The notes under the pieces: generated by a model | The model's input: only the letters and a program-made list of their open reading frames with translations | The model's database searches: none | What the model was told of the DNA's origin: nothing | Translations under genes and position numbers: made by a program | Shown here: in pieces, positions 24,126 to 34,004 of the stretch | Layout of the letters: every line of letters starts with the position of its first letter | How positions within the stretch are numbered: position 1 is the stretch's first letter | DNA from: Caballeronia udeis | GTDB taxonomy: Bacteria > Pseudomonadota > Gammaproteobacteria > Burkholderiales > Burkholderiaceae | Direction: 5' to 3' | DNA: 34,472 bases | NCBI RefSeq assembly: GCF_001544555.2 | Contig: NZ_FCOK02000095.1 | Coordinates: 1-34,472 of the forward strand

Positions 24126-24913
24126 TGCCTTTTGCCGCCGTCAACGGTATTCAACTCTTTTATCGCGTCGACGCCGCCGCTGGCAGCGACGCGCCCTGGC
24201 TCGTGCTGTCGAATTCGCTCGGCGCCGACGTATCGATGTGGACGCCGCAAGTCGAAACGCTCGCGGCTAAATATCGCGTGTTGCGTTACGACACGCGCGG
24301 CCATGGACGCTCGGATGCTCCAAAAGGGCCGTACACGCTCGACCAGCTTGTAGGTGACGTGATCGGTTTGCTCGACACCCTCGGCATCAAGCGTGCGCAC
24401 TATTGCGGCCTTTCAATGGGTGGGCTGACCGGCATCGCGCTCGCGGCACGCCACCCGGAGCGCTTCGAGCGCGTGGTGCTGTCGAATACGGCAGCGCTGA
24501 TCGGCTCGGACGCAATCTGGACGCCCCGGGCCGCGAAAGCCCGCGAGGAGGGTGGCATGCCTGCATTGGCCGACGCCGTCCTGCCGCGCTGGTTCACGGC
24601 TGGTTTCATGGCGGCGCAGCCGCTCATGCTGTCCGGCATTCGCGACGTGTTCCGCCACACGTCGGGCGAAGGTTATGCGTCGAATTGCGAAGCGATCCGC
24701 GACGCCGATGCTCGCGAGGAAGCGAAGACCATCAAGGCGCCGGTGCTGGTCATTTCGGGCACGCACGACCAGTCCACGACTGCTGCACAAGGGCGCGAAC
24801 TGGCCGGATACATCGCGGGCTCGCGTTATGTGGAACTCGATGCCGCGCACTTGTCGAATATCGAGCAAGCGGACGTGTACACGAAAACGCTGCTCGAGTT
24901 CCTGGGAGCCTGA
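24125..24913 (+). CDS. pcaD: 3-oxoadipate enol-lactonase
   Basis: The 262-residue alpha/beta-hydrolase hydrolyses 3-oxoadipate enol-lactone to 3-oxoadipate. The catalytic triad is Ser97 in the nucleophile elbow CGLSMGG, Asp215 in SGTHDQST and His242 in DAAHLSNIE. The oxyanion-hole region LSNSLGADVSMW lies near 28-39. The start codon shares one base with the pcaB stop and the pcaC start is 1 nt after the stop, so translation is coupled. In some organisms pcaD and pcaC are fused as pcaL; here they are separate genes. Confidence 0.95.
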   Translation: MPFAAVNGIQLFYRVDAAAGSDAPWLVLSNSLGADVSMWTPQVETLAAKYRVLRYDTRGHGRSDAPKGPYTLDQLVGDVIGLLDTLGIKRAHYCGLSMGGLTGIALAARHPERFERVVLSNTAALIGSDAIWTPRAAKAREEGGMPALADAVLPRWFTAGFMAAQPLMLSGIRDVFRHTSGEGYASNCEAIRDADAREEAKTIKAPVLVISGTHDQSTTAAQGRELAGYIAGSRYVELDAAHLSNIEQADVYTKTLLEFLGA

Positions 24914-24914
24914 C

Positions 24915-25301
24915 ATGACCGAAGACGAACGTTACGAAGCGGGTTTGAACGTGCGTCGCCAAGTGCTTGGCGATGCGCACGTCACGCGCTCGCTCGCGAA
25001 CCGCACGGATCTCACGACCGAATTCCAGAACCTGATCACGCGCTACGCATGGGGCGATATCTGGACCCGCCCCGGCCTGCCGCGCCACACGCGCAGCCTT
25101 TTAACCATTTCGATGATGGTCGCCCTCAACCGTAGCGAAGAACTCGCGCTGCATTTGCGGGCGGCGAAAAACAATGGCGTCACGCGTGAGGAAATCAAGG
25201 AAGTGCTGCTGCAGACCGCCATTTACTGCGGTGTGCCGGCGGCAAATTCGGCATTCCATCTGGCGCAAAAAATCTTCGATGAGGACGATCGCGCGGCATA
25301 G
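24915..25301 (+). CDS. pcaC: 4-carboxymuconolactone decarboxylase
   Basis: The 128-residue CMD-family protein decarboxylates 4-carboxymuconolactone to 3-oxoadipate enol-lactone. Family stretches are LTTEFQNLITRYAWGDIWTR (about 32-51), RSLLTISMMVALNRSEELAL and GVTREEIKEVLLQTAIYCGV with the conserved HLRAAKNNG. The start at 24915 follows the pcaD stop directly (TGACATG). It is the last gene of the operon. No ring-cleavage genes pcaGH are in the window, so protocatechuate dioxygenase must be encoded elsewhere. Confidence 0.95.
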   Translation: MTEDERYEAGLNVRRQVLGDAHVTRSLANRTDLTTEFQNLITRYAWGDIWTRPGLPRHTRSLLTISMMVALNRSEELALHLRAAKNNGVTREEIKEVLLQTAIYCGVPAANSAFHLAQKIFDEDDRAA

Positions 25302-25892
25302 CGCTCGTCCTGACCGTTAAGCGAAATAAGGAGCAGGGCTGCACTGCAGGCCATGCGCTCAATGTAGGCGGCGGTTTATCCGATGTTGGTTGGATGTTGT
25401 TCGATCAGGGCGGCGGCGTGGTGGTGAGCCACACCGCCGTCTTTGCATTTGGGGCAGTGGGTTTTGGTTTTTCGCGTGTTGCTTGTCTGAACACGTGCTC
25501 GATGGTTCAGTTCTCTTTGATTTAGCTTGATCAGGATACACGTGCGATGCCTCCCGGGACATCCCGTCTTTGCTATTGCTGTCAAATAAACACGAATAGT
25601 GCGCAATAAAGGCTCGAAACTTCTGTCGAATGGCCTATCCCTCATCGTTTTAAGAGTTTACTGATAGGGGAAATTTATCTTGACCTGTCACAGTGGCACA
25701 CGAGCGTGCTATCGGCTTTCTGCCCGACAGGAACCACATTGATGACCGTCTGCCGGCTCCCGAAGCAATTCGGAGGCTGTGTGCATTCCTGTGCACGCTC
25801 AAGTCATCGGTTCGGATTGATCGATCATCCGGACCGATGCCAATGATTCCGAGGACGCCTCCGCGCGTCTGAGACCTGAGTGAGCACAAGCA
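25302..25892. other. Gap between pca operon and adhesin gene
   Basis: No supported gene was found in this gap of about 590 bp. A GC-rich stem near 25412-25438 is annotated separately as a possible operon terminator. The rest is AT-richer toward 25,560-25,680 and likely holds the promoter of the adhesin gene. Short open frames on both strands lack any recognisable feature. Confidence 0.5.
25412..25438 (+). terminator. Possible terminator after pcaC
   Basis: GGCGGCGTGG (25412-25421) pairs with CCACACCGCC (25429-25438) with one mismatch over a 7-nt loop. It is followed by a moderately T-rich GTCTTTGCATTT. It lies about 110 bp after pcaC. Confidence 0.45.
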
Positions 25893-28438
25893 ATGAACAA
25901 GAAGCAGCGCGTGGTGTTGAAGAAGCAAAACGAAGTGTCCGTTGGTTTGCGTGACGCTGACTCGCACGGTCGTTCAAGGACCATGTGTTCCAGCCGGCGA
26001 TCGCGAATGGGCGCTGCACTATGGGTCGCGCTCGCTCCAGTCTCTTTGATGGGCGTGTCGCAGGCGTCGAGCGCTGCACTTGTCGACAACCTGGCGAATG
26101 GTTCAAAGGAACGCGTGCAGATCTACAAGTCGCAAGTAAGCGAAGCATTGAGCGTTGTCGCGCCGTCCGTCACTGGATCGAGCAATGAAGGCACACGCCG
26201 GCTGGCGGCTGGTGCTTCGTCCGGGCCTGGCCTTACACCGGATCAGTTGATCGTGTCCGGACCTGTTGACAGCCTGGTCGCCACCTCAGCGGCGGGCACG
26301 AATGCGGTTGCGGTTGGCGTGAACACCCACGCAAGCGGGGATTATTCAGTCGCGGCAGGCTCGTACGCCGGCGCGGAATCAGGATCGGTGGCGCTTGGAG
26401 CCGGGGTGTCGGCATCGGGTAGTGAATCCACCGCGCTTGGCGTGCGCACGAGTGCGTATTCGGACCACGGTCTCGCCATGGGCTGGCGCACGATGGTCGA
26501 TACGGATGCCACGGACTCACTTGCAATAGGCTCTTCTACGACGGTTCATGCTGCTGGCGCAGGAGCTATCGGCAAGAATAACGTCGTGGGCGGAGCGGGA
26601 ACCTACGTGATCGGAAACGGCAACGCAGCGTTTGGCGCGGGTTCGTTCGTACTGGGCAGCAACGTAACGGCGAAAGGAAAGAACAGCGTCGTGCTCGGCG
26701 CGAACAGCGACGGTTTGTTGGACAACGTGGTATCGGTGGGTGCCCTTGGAGCGGAGCGACGGATCGTGCACGTGGCGCCGGGCGTGGACACCACGGACGC
26801 GGTCAGCATGAGCCAACTCAACGCGCTGGGCGAGAAAACCAAGGGGTTGGTCGCCTATGACACCGCGGACAAGCGCTCGATTACGCTCGGGGGACAGGCG
26901 GGCGCGCCAGCGGTGACGCTCACCAACCTCAAGGCGGGCGCGTTGAACGCGCAAAGCAACGACGCGGTCAACGGAGCCCAACTGAACGCGACCAATTCAG
27001 ACGTACGGGACGTGGCGACGTCGCTGACCATGCTGACACGTGCGGAACCGTTGAAACTGACGTACACCGACGAAAGCAAATCGAACGTTGCGCTGGGCGG
27101 AGCCAGCGGCACGACCGTGTCTAACCTGAAGGCGGGCGTAGCGGATCAGGACGCGGTGAACGTGGCTCAACTGAAGGGCGCCGGGTTGATCGATTCAACT
27201 GGCAATCCGCTTGCCGCTATTACGTACGACACGAAAGCTGACGGCACGATCAATCGAAGCGGCGTGACGCTCGGCGGGGCGGGTGCGGCGGCGCCGGTGG
27301 CGTTGCGCAACGTTGCTGCCGGGAATGTGAAGGCAGGCAGCACGGACGCGGTCAACGGCGACCAGTTGTTCCAGACGGCACAACTGGTCGACAACCTGCA
27401 GAATGGCGCCGCGCTCAAATATTTCGTCTCCAATACAACGCTTCCCGCAGCAACCGCCAACGGCCTCAACGCCACCGCAATCGGTGGCAACGCGCAGGCA
27501 GTTGCCGCCAATACGGTTGCGCTTGGAGCGAATTCGGTGGCCGATCGTGCGAATAGCGTATCGGTAGGTGCAACGGGCAGTGAGCGGCAGATTGTCAACG
27601 TCAAGGCGGGCACGGCGGATACCGACGCGGTCAACGTGGGCAACTGAAGAGCTCGGGTCTGGTCGACCAGACAGGCAAGGTAGCCACCGCACTCGTTTAT
27701 GACAAGGACGCTACCGGCGCGACCGACTTCGCTAACGTTACGTTAGGGCAGGGTGTTGCTGGTGGCACGGCAATTCATAACGTAGCAGCCGGTAAGCTCG
27801 TTACCGATGCGGTTAACCTCGGTCAATTGAACGACATGGTGAACCATGTCACCAACGTTGTGACCTCAAGCAGCGCGCTCTATAACGCGGCCGGGGATGC
27901 ATCAACGGAAGCAGCGACTGCGAGCGGCACGCATGCCGTTGCAATGGGTGCAAACGCCACGGCCAGCGCTGCGAATTCTGTGGCGCTGGGGGCGGGCTCG
28001 CTGGCAGATCGCGCGTTGTCGGTATCGGTGGGCGCGGTGGGCAGTGAGCGGCAGATCACCAACGTCGCGGCCGGTACATCGGCAACGGACGCCGTCAACC
28101 TGAGCCAATTAAACCAGTCGGCCAGTTCCACGCTCAGTCAGGCCAACAGCTATACCGATCAGCGCTTCAACAATACCGACCAGCAAATTCGCGACCTCGA
28201 CCGCAACACGCGCAAGGGGATTGCGTCTGCGTCGGCGCTCAACGTCGTGACGCCCTATCTTCCGGGACGAACGACGCTGAATGCCGGCGTCGCGGCTTAT
28301 CGCGGGCAGGCGGCAATGGGTATTGGCGTTTCGCGCTGGAATGACAAGGGCAATATCAACTTCAACGGGGGGGTGTCGTCGTCGGGTGGCAACAGCACCA
28401 TCGTGCGTGCGGGCGTGGGTTACGTGTTCGGCAGTTGA
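25893..28438 (+). pseudogene. YadA-like trimeric autotransporter adhesin, frameshifted
   Basis: The first frame (25893-27647, 584 residues) has an extended signal region (basic start, then MGAALWVALAPVSLMGVSQA near 40-60). Left-handed head repeats follow (SVALGAGVSASGSESTALG, VVSVGALGAERRIVHVAPG with TDAVSMSQLN), then several stalk/neck repeats ending NVAQL or VNGDQL. It stops at TGA 27645. The next frame continues the same pattern (QLKSSGLVDQTGK onward) to 28438. It ends in a YadA membrane anchor: coiled coil NSYTDQRFNNTDQQIRDLD, then four beta strands ending in GVGYVFGS. One missing base near 27640 (GTGGGCAACTG where the repeat elsewhere has GTGGCTCAACTG) explains the break. Restoring it gives 848 residues. 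Without it, no anchor is made and the passenger cannot be displayed. Confidence 0.9.
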
Positions 28439-28532
28439 CCTGCGTAGCAAACTGAACATTGCCGCCGCGACGGGTGGTACGCACAGCAAGTCCACGGAGC
28501 TCAACGCGCCGTGGATGTCACCGGGTCGAACC

Positions 28533-29594
28533 ATGAAAAACATTATCCTCGTCGCAGCCTGCATCTATGCACTGGCGGGCTGCGCCAACACGGGGCTGCG
28601 TGACAGCCTGGACATCCAGGACCCAACCGTTCTGCAAACAGGGTTCGGCACGCAGCAAAGTACGCAAGCGGGTGCGGCTATGGAGTCTTGGACCAACGTA
28701 TATGGACAAATTGAAAAACCTCGTGAGGTGCTGGCACTGCTGCAAGCACGGCTCGACCAACTGGATCAACGCAAGGACAACTATTTCGGCTACAAAAACC
28801 AATGCTGGATCGACGTTGCAAAAAGCGAGATCGATGCAGGAGATCGTTGGGGATTTGTAGAGGAGTCGATCGGCGAGGCTGCGCACCTGACCGCCGGACT
28901 CGAAGGGACACAGCCGTTGTCGGCCGATAACCCCTCGTTGCGGACGGTCACGGTGTTGCGTCCGGACCTGGAGACGAGCCTGCGGGCGTTGATTGCCGAT
29001 CCGCGGTTTATCTATTGCCCGCAGGCACAAAAGCAGACAGCCTGCGCCGAAGTCAATTTGATGCATGCGGGCCATGATGCTTGGACCCGCCAGTTTGCCA
29101 AGGCGAAAATCAAGGTCGACAGGGTGGAGTCAACACTCGGTGAAGCACGGCAGAGTCTTGACGGCTGCGTGGTTCCGCAGGAGGGCTTTAGCTCGGCCAA
29201 CCTGGTGCCCGAGCTGGTTGCGTTACCTGTGGACGCATTGTTCGCATTCAACGGCAGCAGCGTCGAATCAATCACATCGGAGGGTCGTGAGAGGCTCGAC
29301 GTGCTGATCGCGGACGTGAAGCGCGACGGCGCTCTGTCGTCGATTACCGTGTCGGGGTTCACTGACCGCTTAGGCAGTGAGGCCTATAACCGGCGGCTTT
29401 CGCATGAGCGTGCAGAGACTGTTCGGCGCTATCTGGCATCAGGGGGCGTGACGGCTGCGATGGAGGCACGAGGTTATGGCCGGGCATCGCCGGGAACTGA
29501 TTGCCGGATGCGGGATCGACGTGCGCTGGTGGCTTGTCTGGCAAACGACAGGCGTGTCGAGTTGCGCTTTTCACACAAGGAAGATCAGGGGTAA
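28533..29594 (+). CDS. OmpA-domain outer membrane lipoprotein
   Basis: The 353-residue lipoprotein begins MKNIILVAACIYALAGCANT, with the lipobox LAGC (Cys about 17). The middle part is helical. The C-terminal OmpA-like peptidoglycan-binding domain is at about 235-345 (VDALFAFNGSSVESITSEGR, ITVSGFTDRLGSEAYNRRLS, HERAETVRRYL, then VELRF near the end). The start at 28533 is chosen for the signal peptide; the open frame extends upstream without support. It lies 94 nt after the adhesin gene on the same strand. YadA-like adhesin genes in Burkholderia are often followed by such a lipoprotein, which may help assembly or anchoring. The gene itself is intact. Confidence 0.88.
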   Translation: MKNIILVAACIYALAGCANTGLRDSLDIQDPTVLQTGFGTQQSTQAGAAMESWTNVYGQIEKPREVLALLQARLDQLDQRKDNYFGYKNQCWIDVAKSEIDAGDRWGFVEESIGEAAHLTAGLEGTQPLSADNPSLRTVTVLRPDLETSLRALIADPRFIYCPQAQKQTACAEVNLMHAGHDAWTRQFAKAKIKVDRVESTLGEARQSLDGCVVPQEGFSSANLVPELVALPVDALFAFNGSSVESITSEGRERLDVLIADVKRDGALSSITVSGFTDRLGSEAYNRRLSHERAETVRRYLASGGVTAAMEARGYGRASPGTDCRMRDRRALVACLANDRRVELRFSHKEDQG

Positions 29595-29837
29595 AGAAGA
29601 CGCCCATTCAATCATGCACGTGGGCATCTCCCAAACGGTTAGCTTCATGAGGTATTTTCGGAGAACGCGGACGGGCCTTGCGCGAAAGGCAAACAGTACT
29701 ATTCGCGGCAGCACACCATGCACGCTCGCGAGCACCCGGAACCCGGAGAATTCGATCGCACACGGATCGTGACGAAGCCTTGGACACATGCCGTGGCGGC
29801 TCGGCTGTCAGGAGCAGCCGCGGCACTTGCTCAGGGT

Positions 29838-31163
29838 CTAGAACGCATAGTAGGGACCATTGCCCGCGGGTGTCGCACTTGCTTCGAGCGCGGTAAAGAC
29901 GCGTCTCCCGAAGAAGAAGGGCAGGCCCCAGTCGAAGTAGTTGCTTGCGGAACCCGCCAGATTGCTGAACGCGTTATTGCCGCTTCCGAACAGGGACGTC
30001 GCGTTGCCCATGGTGAACGTCACGTTGCTCGTTGCCCCATTGATGCCGGCAACGGTTGCAGCCAGGCTTTGCACGGAGGTTGGACAGAACCACGAGCCGC
30101 ACATCGGGGTGGAGCTCAGTGCGAAGAACAGGCCGTTGGACCCGCTATCGATGAAACTCGTGCTGTAGGTTTTTCCTTGAAAAGTGGTGGAAACAAACCC
30201 TGTCATTGAGTTACTTGCGAGGACCTGGGCGTTGCCAAGCAGATTGTTCGACTGTGAGCCAATTCCGAACGTCATGGTGCCGGTGACACTCGCCGCACCG
30301 GCGGCTGCGACCGCGGGAAGATCGATGACAATGCCGTTGTTGTCGGTGGCGAACCGGCTCACCGGATTGGTCACCTGCTGTGCAACCGGCAGCGTAGCGG
30401 CTACGCACGCACCCGACGCGCAACGGTAGTACCAGCGCGGCAACGCGGTCGCAGCGCAGCCGCTGCCGCAGTCGGCGCTGAACGGACCTACGCCGAGAAT
30501 ACCGTTGCTTCGCAGCGCCGTAGCGGTCAGCATGGGCAGGCCCGAGTTACTGCAGTCCGTGGGCACGGCCGGAATAGCTGGATCCGCGATGACCTGGATC
30601 GAAGTCGCCGCTGCCACCTCGCCGGCCAGATGTACGTCTGCAGTACGCACCGAACCCCATGTGTAACCCGAGCCGAATACGGTGCAGCTTGCTGCGGCCG
30701 AACCGGTGCTGACCGACGCGGAGGGCAGCGCCAAAGTTGGCGCGAGCGCGGAAGCAAGGATGCGCAATCCCTGCGATCCCGTATCCACCTGGATATTGTC
30801 GATCGTCTGGCACGTGCTTGTTCCCGGCACGCAGATCGTCACGCTGGTTTGCAGCATGTTGGGCGTACCGGTCGCGATTCGCGCAACGGTGATGGGTAGT
30901 ACGTTCGGCGTGGTCGACTGAGTGACCGTATTGGCCGGCGCGCTCGCAGGTGCGGCAGGTTGCGCGGGCGCTGTGGCAACGGGCGTGCTGGCAGCAGGCG
31001 CTCCGCTCGCTGCCAGCGGGGCGCTCGCTGCAGCCGGGGAACTCGCAGCGGGGGCTGCAGCCGCGCTGGTCGAATCGTTACTGCCACCTCCGCCGCCGCA
31101 GCCGGACAACGTGGCGCTAACGGCAACGATCGCCGTGAAGAGTACGCAAGTCAGGTTTCTCAT
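29838..31163 (-). CDS. DUF3443 lipoprotein-like exported protein
   Basis: The 441-residue protein has a signal peptide and lipobox (AVSATLSGC, Cys about 22). A Gly run and an Ala/Ser/Pro linker of about 60 residues follow. The body contains VDTGSQGLRILAS (about 128-140) and FIDSGSNGLFFAL (about 335-347), two related D-(T/S)-G-S motifs like those of pepsin-type folds. This is the DUF3443 family, common in Burkholderiales, usually beside DUF2844. The two DTG/DSG motifs raise the possibility of an aspartic-protease-like fold, but activity is not established. The start at 31163 has AGGAAC upstream and lies 8 nt after the DUF2844 stop, so the pair forms an operon. Confidence 0.85.
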   Translation of the reverse strand: MRNLTCVLFTAIVAVSATLSGCGGGGGSNDSTSAAAAPAASSPAAASAPLAASGAPAASTPVATAPAQPAAPASAPANTVTQSTTPNVLPITVARIATGTPNMLQTSVTICVPGTSTCQTIDNIQVDTGSQGLRILASALAPTLALPSASVSTGSAAASCTVFGSGYTWGSVRTADVHLAGEVAAATSIQVIADPAIPAVPTDCSNSGLPMLTATALRSNGILGVGPFSADCGSGCAATALPRWYYRCASGACVAATLPVAQQVTNPVSRFATDNNGIVIDLPAVAAAGAASVTGTMTFGIGSQSNNLLGNAQVLASNSMTGFVSTTFQGKTYSTSFIDSGSNGLFFALSSTPMCGSWFCPTSVQSLAATVAGINGATSNVTFTMGNATSLFGSGNNAFSNLAGSASNYFDWGLPFFFGRRVFTALEASATPAGNGPYYAF

Positions 31164-31171
31164 GATCGTTC

Positions 31172-31666
31172 CTATTCAATGTCTGCTGCTGTCACGCCAG
31201 CCGGCAACGCGTTGGGGAGCCACGCGCGGCCGCTGAAATCGCGCAGGCGCACCGCCGTTTCCACCATGAGATCGCTGCTGCTCACGCGCGATGAGTGCAG
31301 CCCGCTCGCGTTGGGCAACGCCGCGCTCGCTTCTTGCCGATATCGATCGAACCAGGTGCCGAGCAGGACAGCGACATCGGGCATGGCCGGCCCATCCCAG
31401 CTAACGGCGTAGACCTGCCCCGATGACGACACGTACTGACGCACGCGAATCTGGTTGGCATCGGCCGATTCCTGCCAGCGCACAGCGTTGTTCGTGGCTT
31501 GATGCAACACGGAAGCAGCGGCGTCTGCCAGGTTCGACGAACTCGCTATTCCCGTTGCAGCGATCACGACGGTGGCTCCAAGTTGTGCGTGTGCCGGTCC
31601 GCTTGCCGCGATCACCAGTGCGGCAGCCATTGCGCGAAGAGGGGTGAGGGACTTGACATGAGGCAT
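31172..31666 (-). CDS. DUF2844 exported protein
   Basis: The 164-residue protein has a Sec signal peptide (MPHVKSLTPLRAMAAALVIA, then ASGPAHA-QLG, cleavage about 28). The remainder matches DUF2844: VRWQESADANQIRVRQYVSS, GQVYAVSWDGPAMPDVAVLL, then LGTWFDRYRQ. Function is unknown. The family is typically encoded just upstream of DUF3443, as here with an 8-nt gap. The GGAG ribosome binding site is at good spacing. It is probably periplasmic. Confidence 0.85.
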   Translation of the reverse strand: MPHVKSLTPLRAMAAALVIAASGPAHAQLGATVVIAATGIASSSNLADAAASVLHQATNNAVRWQESADANQIRVRQYVSSSGQVYAVSWDGPAMPDVAVLLGTWFDRYRQEASAALPNASGLHSSRVSSSDLMVETAVRLRDFSGRAWLPNALPAGVTAADIE

Positions 31667-32174
31667 GGCGTTACTCCGTTCTCTTGGCCGTTCTTGTTAT
31701 CGAGAACTAATTTTAGGATGGCGATGCGTTGAAAAATCGAGTTAGGAATAGTCTCGTAGGGTCTTTTAAAACATCTCAAAAATTAGTTAAAAGTGCTTAT
31801 TAAACAAAGTGTTGATCATGAAAATAGGACTAGGACGAAGCAAGATCGAATGTCACAAATTGTCTTCGCGATGGTCTATTGGGGGATTTGTGAGATGGGG
31901 ATTGCTTTTTGGCGGACGAGAAACGAAAGCAGGACGGGTTGCGGAAACGGATGTTCGAAAGCGCGCTGAAACGTCTCGGCCGGTGTCCCGGTAACACGAT
32001 TTCGATGCAAATTCCCGGGCAGGGAAGACATGCCGGGGCGCACGCCGCGCGTCCCGTGTTATCGGGGCCTTACAGCGTCGGGGGCACTGTTTTTGCACGG
32101 CGACGCGCTGGACCGGTAAAATGCTTGGTTGATCCACGGAAAACGCCGTGGCGTAGCGGAAGGATTTCCCAAAC
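31667..32174. other. AT-rich divergent promoter region
   Basis: No supported gene was found. The first 140 bp are clearly richer in A+T than the flanks and probably contain the promoter of the DUF2844-DUF3443 operon (minus strand). The later part precedes bamC. A 61-codon ORF at 31809 has no recognisable family and poor coding character. In many Burkholderiales bamC follows dapA, but no dapA is found here. Confidence 0.5.
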
Positions 32175-33386
32175 ATGACAGATTTTCGTGTGAACAAGCC
32201 GGCTTTGAAGGTCGCAGCCCTCTTGATGGTGGGAGGCCTTGTTGCCGGATGCGGTACGTCGTCTCCCGATGCAATCAATTACAAGAGCGATTCCCGGTCA
32301 AAACAGGCATCTCTCGCAGTCCCGCCCAATCTGCTCGACGAAACGGGGGATCAGCGGTCGTTACCGCCTCAGGGCGGGCAGGCTTCGCTTTCGGACCTCC
32401 AGCAAGTGCAGAAGGCCGCGCCGAACGCGCCCACGGTCATCCCGCCCGTGTCAGGCATGCATATTCAGCGTGACGGAACGGAGCGCTGGCTGGTTATCGA
32501 CACCAAAGCGCCAGATCAGGTCTGGCCGCAGATTCGTCGTTTCTGGCAGGAACAGGGTTTTCTGCTTGTCGTGGACGCGCGTGACAAGGGCGTCATGGAA
32601 ACCGACTGGAACGAAACACACCCGCAGATCTCGGACGGGCTGATTCGCAACACGCTTACGATGGCAACAGGCAACTCGTACGTTGCCGCTGAGCGCAACA
32701 AATACCGCACCCGGCTCGAGGCCGCGCCGAACGGCGGTACGTATGTGTTCATCAGCCAGAAGGGCATGCGCGAAGCGCTGACGGGAACCAATAACGAACA
32801 AAGCCAGTGGCAGGCCAAGCCGAACGACCCGGCGCTGGAAGGCGAATACCTGAAACGCTTGATGGCGAACCTCGCGCTGGCTGATGCTCGTCAGGCTAGC
32901 GGCCAGACCGGCGCGACCGACGCTGCCATGGCTGCTGCCGCGGCGGCAAGCTCGCCGTCGTCCGCTACTTCAGCACAGCGGGCTGCACAAAACGTCGCCC
33001 TTGCGGCACAGACGCCAATCCAGGAAGACGTGGTGCCAGAGGCCAATTCGGTCGAGATCAACCTCCCTGAGCCCTACGATCGCGCCTGGCTGCGAGTGGG
33101 TTTGGCGCTGGACCGTACGAACTTCACCGTCGACGACCGCGATCGTGGCCGTGGCATTTATTTCGTCCGGTATGTCGACCCGAAGGACTTGACGTCAGCG
33201 GAGCAGGGCTTCTGGAACCAGGTCTTCCATGGCAAGAAAGAGAAGCTTGCGAAGAACTACGAAATCAACGTGCGCGCGTTGACGGAGACGCAGACGCGTG
33301 TGTCGATCATCGACAGCAAGGGCAACGTCGACTCCTCGCCGCAAGCTCGCCAGATCATGGGCTTGCTCGACGACCAGTTGCGCTAA
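32175..33386 (+). CDS. bamC: BamC (NlpB) outer membrane assembly lipoprotein
   Basis: The 403-residue lipoprotein has signal and lipobox KVAALLMVGGLVAGC (Cys26). It begins its mature part with CGTSSPDAINYKSDS, then the unstructured N-terminal segment that in BamC contacts BamD (LAVPPNLLDE). Two helix-grip domains follow (about 95-235: ERWLVIDTKAPDQVWPQIRR; and about 295-400: YDRAWLRVGLALDRTNFTVD). They are joined by an Ala/Ser-rich linker longer than that of E. coli BamC. It belongs to the BAM complex that inserts outer membrane beta-barrels. The ATG at 32175 is preceded by AAGGA. A strong terminator follows. Confidence 0.93.
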   Translation: MTDFRVNKPALKVAALLMVGGLVAGCGTSSPDAINYKSDSRSKQASLAVPPNLLDETGDQRSLPPQGGQASLSDLQQVQKAAPNAPTVIPPVSGMHIQRDGTERWLVIDTKAPDQVWPQIRRFWQEQGFLLVVDARDKGVMETDWNETHPQISDGLIRNTLTMATGNSYVAAERNKYRTRLEAAPNGGTYVFISQKGMREALTGTNNEQSQWQAKPNDPALEGEYLKRLMANLALADARQASGQTGATDAAMAAAAAASSPSSATSAQRAAQNVALAAQTPIQEDVVPEANSVEINLPEPYDRAWLRVGLALDRTNFTVDDRDRGRGIYFVRYVDPKDLTSAEQGFWNQVFHGKKEKLAKNYEINVRALTETQTRVSIIDSKGNVDSSPQARQIMGLLDDQLR

Positions 33387-33472
33387 CGCGCATGGCGGCC
33401 TTCGGCAAGCGGATCCGGGAGACTGAATCAGTAAGCTGAATGTCACTGAAAGACAGCTTGCAATATGACCAA

Positions 33473-33500
33473 CCCGCCTGAAGTTCAGGCGGGTTTTTTT
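33473..33500 (+). terminator. Rho-independent terminator of bamC
   Basis: CCCGCCTGA (33473-33481) and TCAGGCGGG (33485-33493) form a perfect 9-bp stem with a 3-nt loop, followed by seven T (33494-33500). Confidence 0.95.
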
Positions 33501-33927
33501 ATGCGCAGAAGATTACTTGAAGCATTTGATTAAACTTTTGTATTGAAATGCGCGGTAACACGCGTGAATGACCGGTGTCTCCGCGTTACGCTTCTTGCGA
33601 AGGACTGCGGGGAAGGAAGCAATCCTTTCATGATGTCGGCGGCACGTTAGCAAGTAGTTACATTGTTGGGTTCGCGCGCTGTTTCTACTTTTTTATGTGC
33701 GGGAAAGCTTATAGGAATCAACTGCATAGGGATTACATTGCAACTGTGGCATGCAATCTGCATGGCGCCCGCGGCGAAGCGGCGTCCTGCTTCACCGCCA
33801 CCATACGTCACCAATTTTCTTTCACGAATTGCGGTCCGCTGGCCAAGCGGATCTCGATGGCCCCGTCGCCTATCCTCGTAGGGCGACGGCTTTTGCCCGC
33901 GCTCCCCAAGGGAACGCGGGCTTTTTT
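33501..33927 (+). ncRNA. Candidate small RNA or leader with two 3' hairpins
   Basis: This intergenic stretch has no supported gene. It ends in two successive stems: CCGTCGCC/GGCGACGG (33863-33870 and 33882-33889, then TTTT) and GCCCGCG/CGCGGGC (33895-33901 and 33915-33921, then six T). The second is a clear terminator although no open gene precedes it on this strand. A transcript starting after the bamC terminator would be a stand-alone RNA of up to about 400 nt. Sequence identity with a known RNA family was not recognised. Confidence 0.35.
33895..33927 (+). terminator. Rho-independent terminator (orphan)
   Basis: The outer stem GCCCGCG/CGCGGGC is extended by an inner CCC/GGG pairing over a short loop, followed by TTTTTT. 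It lies 77 bp upstream of the ABM protein gene. Confidence 0.8.
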
Positions 33928-34004
33928 CTGTGCGCACGCAAAAGCCGTTTCAGCGAGCGTGCGGCGTCGACGCTATGCTTGATTCTTTAATCTGGAGTCA
34001 AGTC

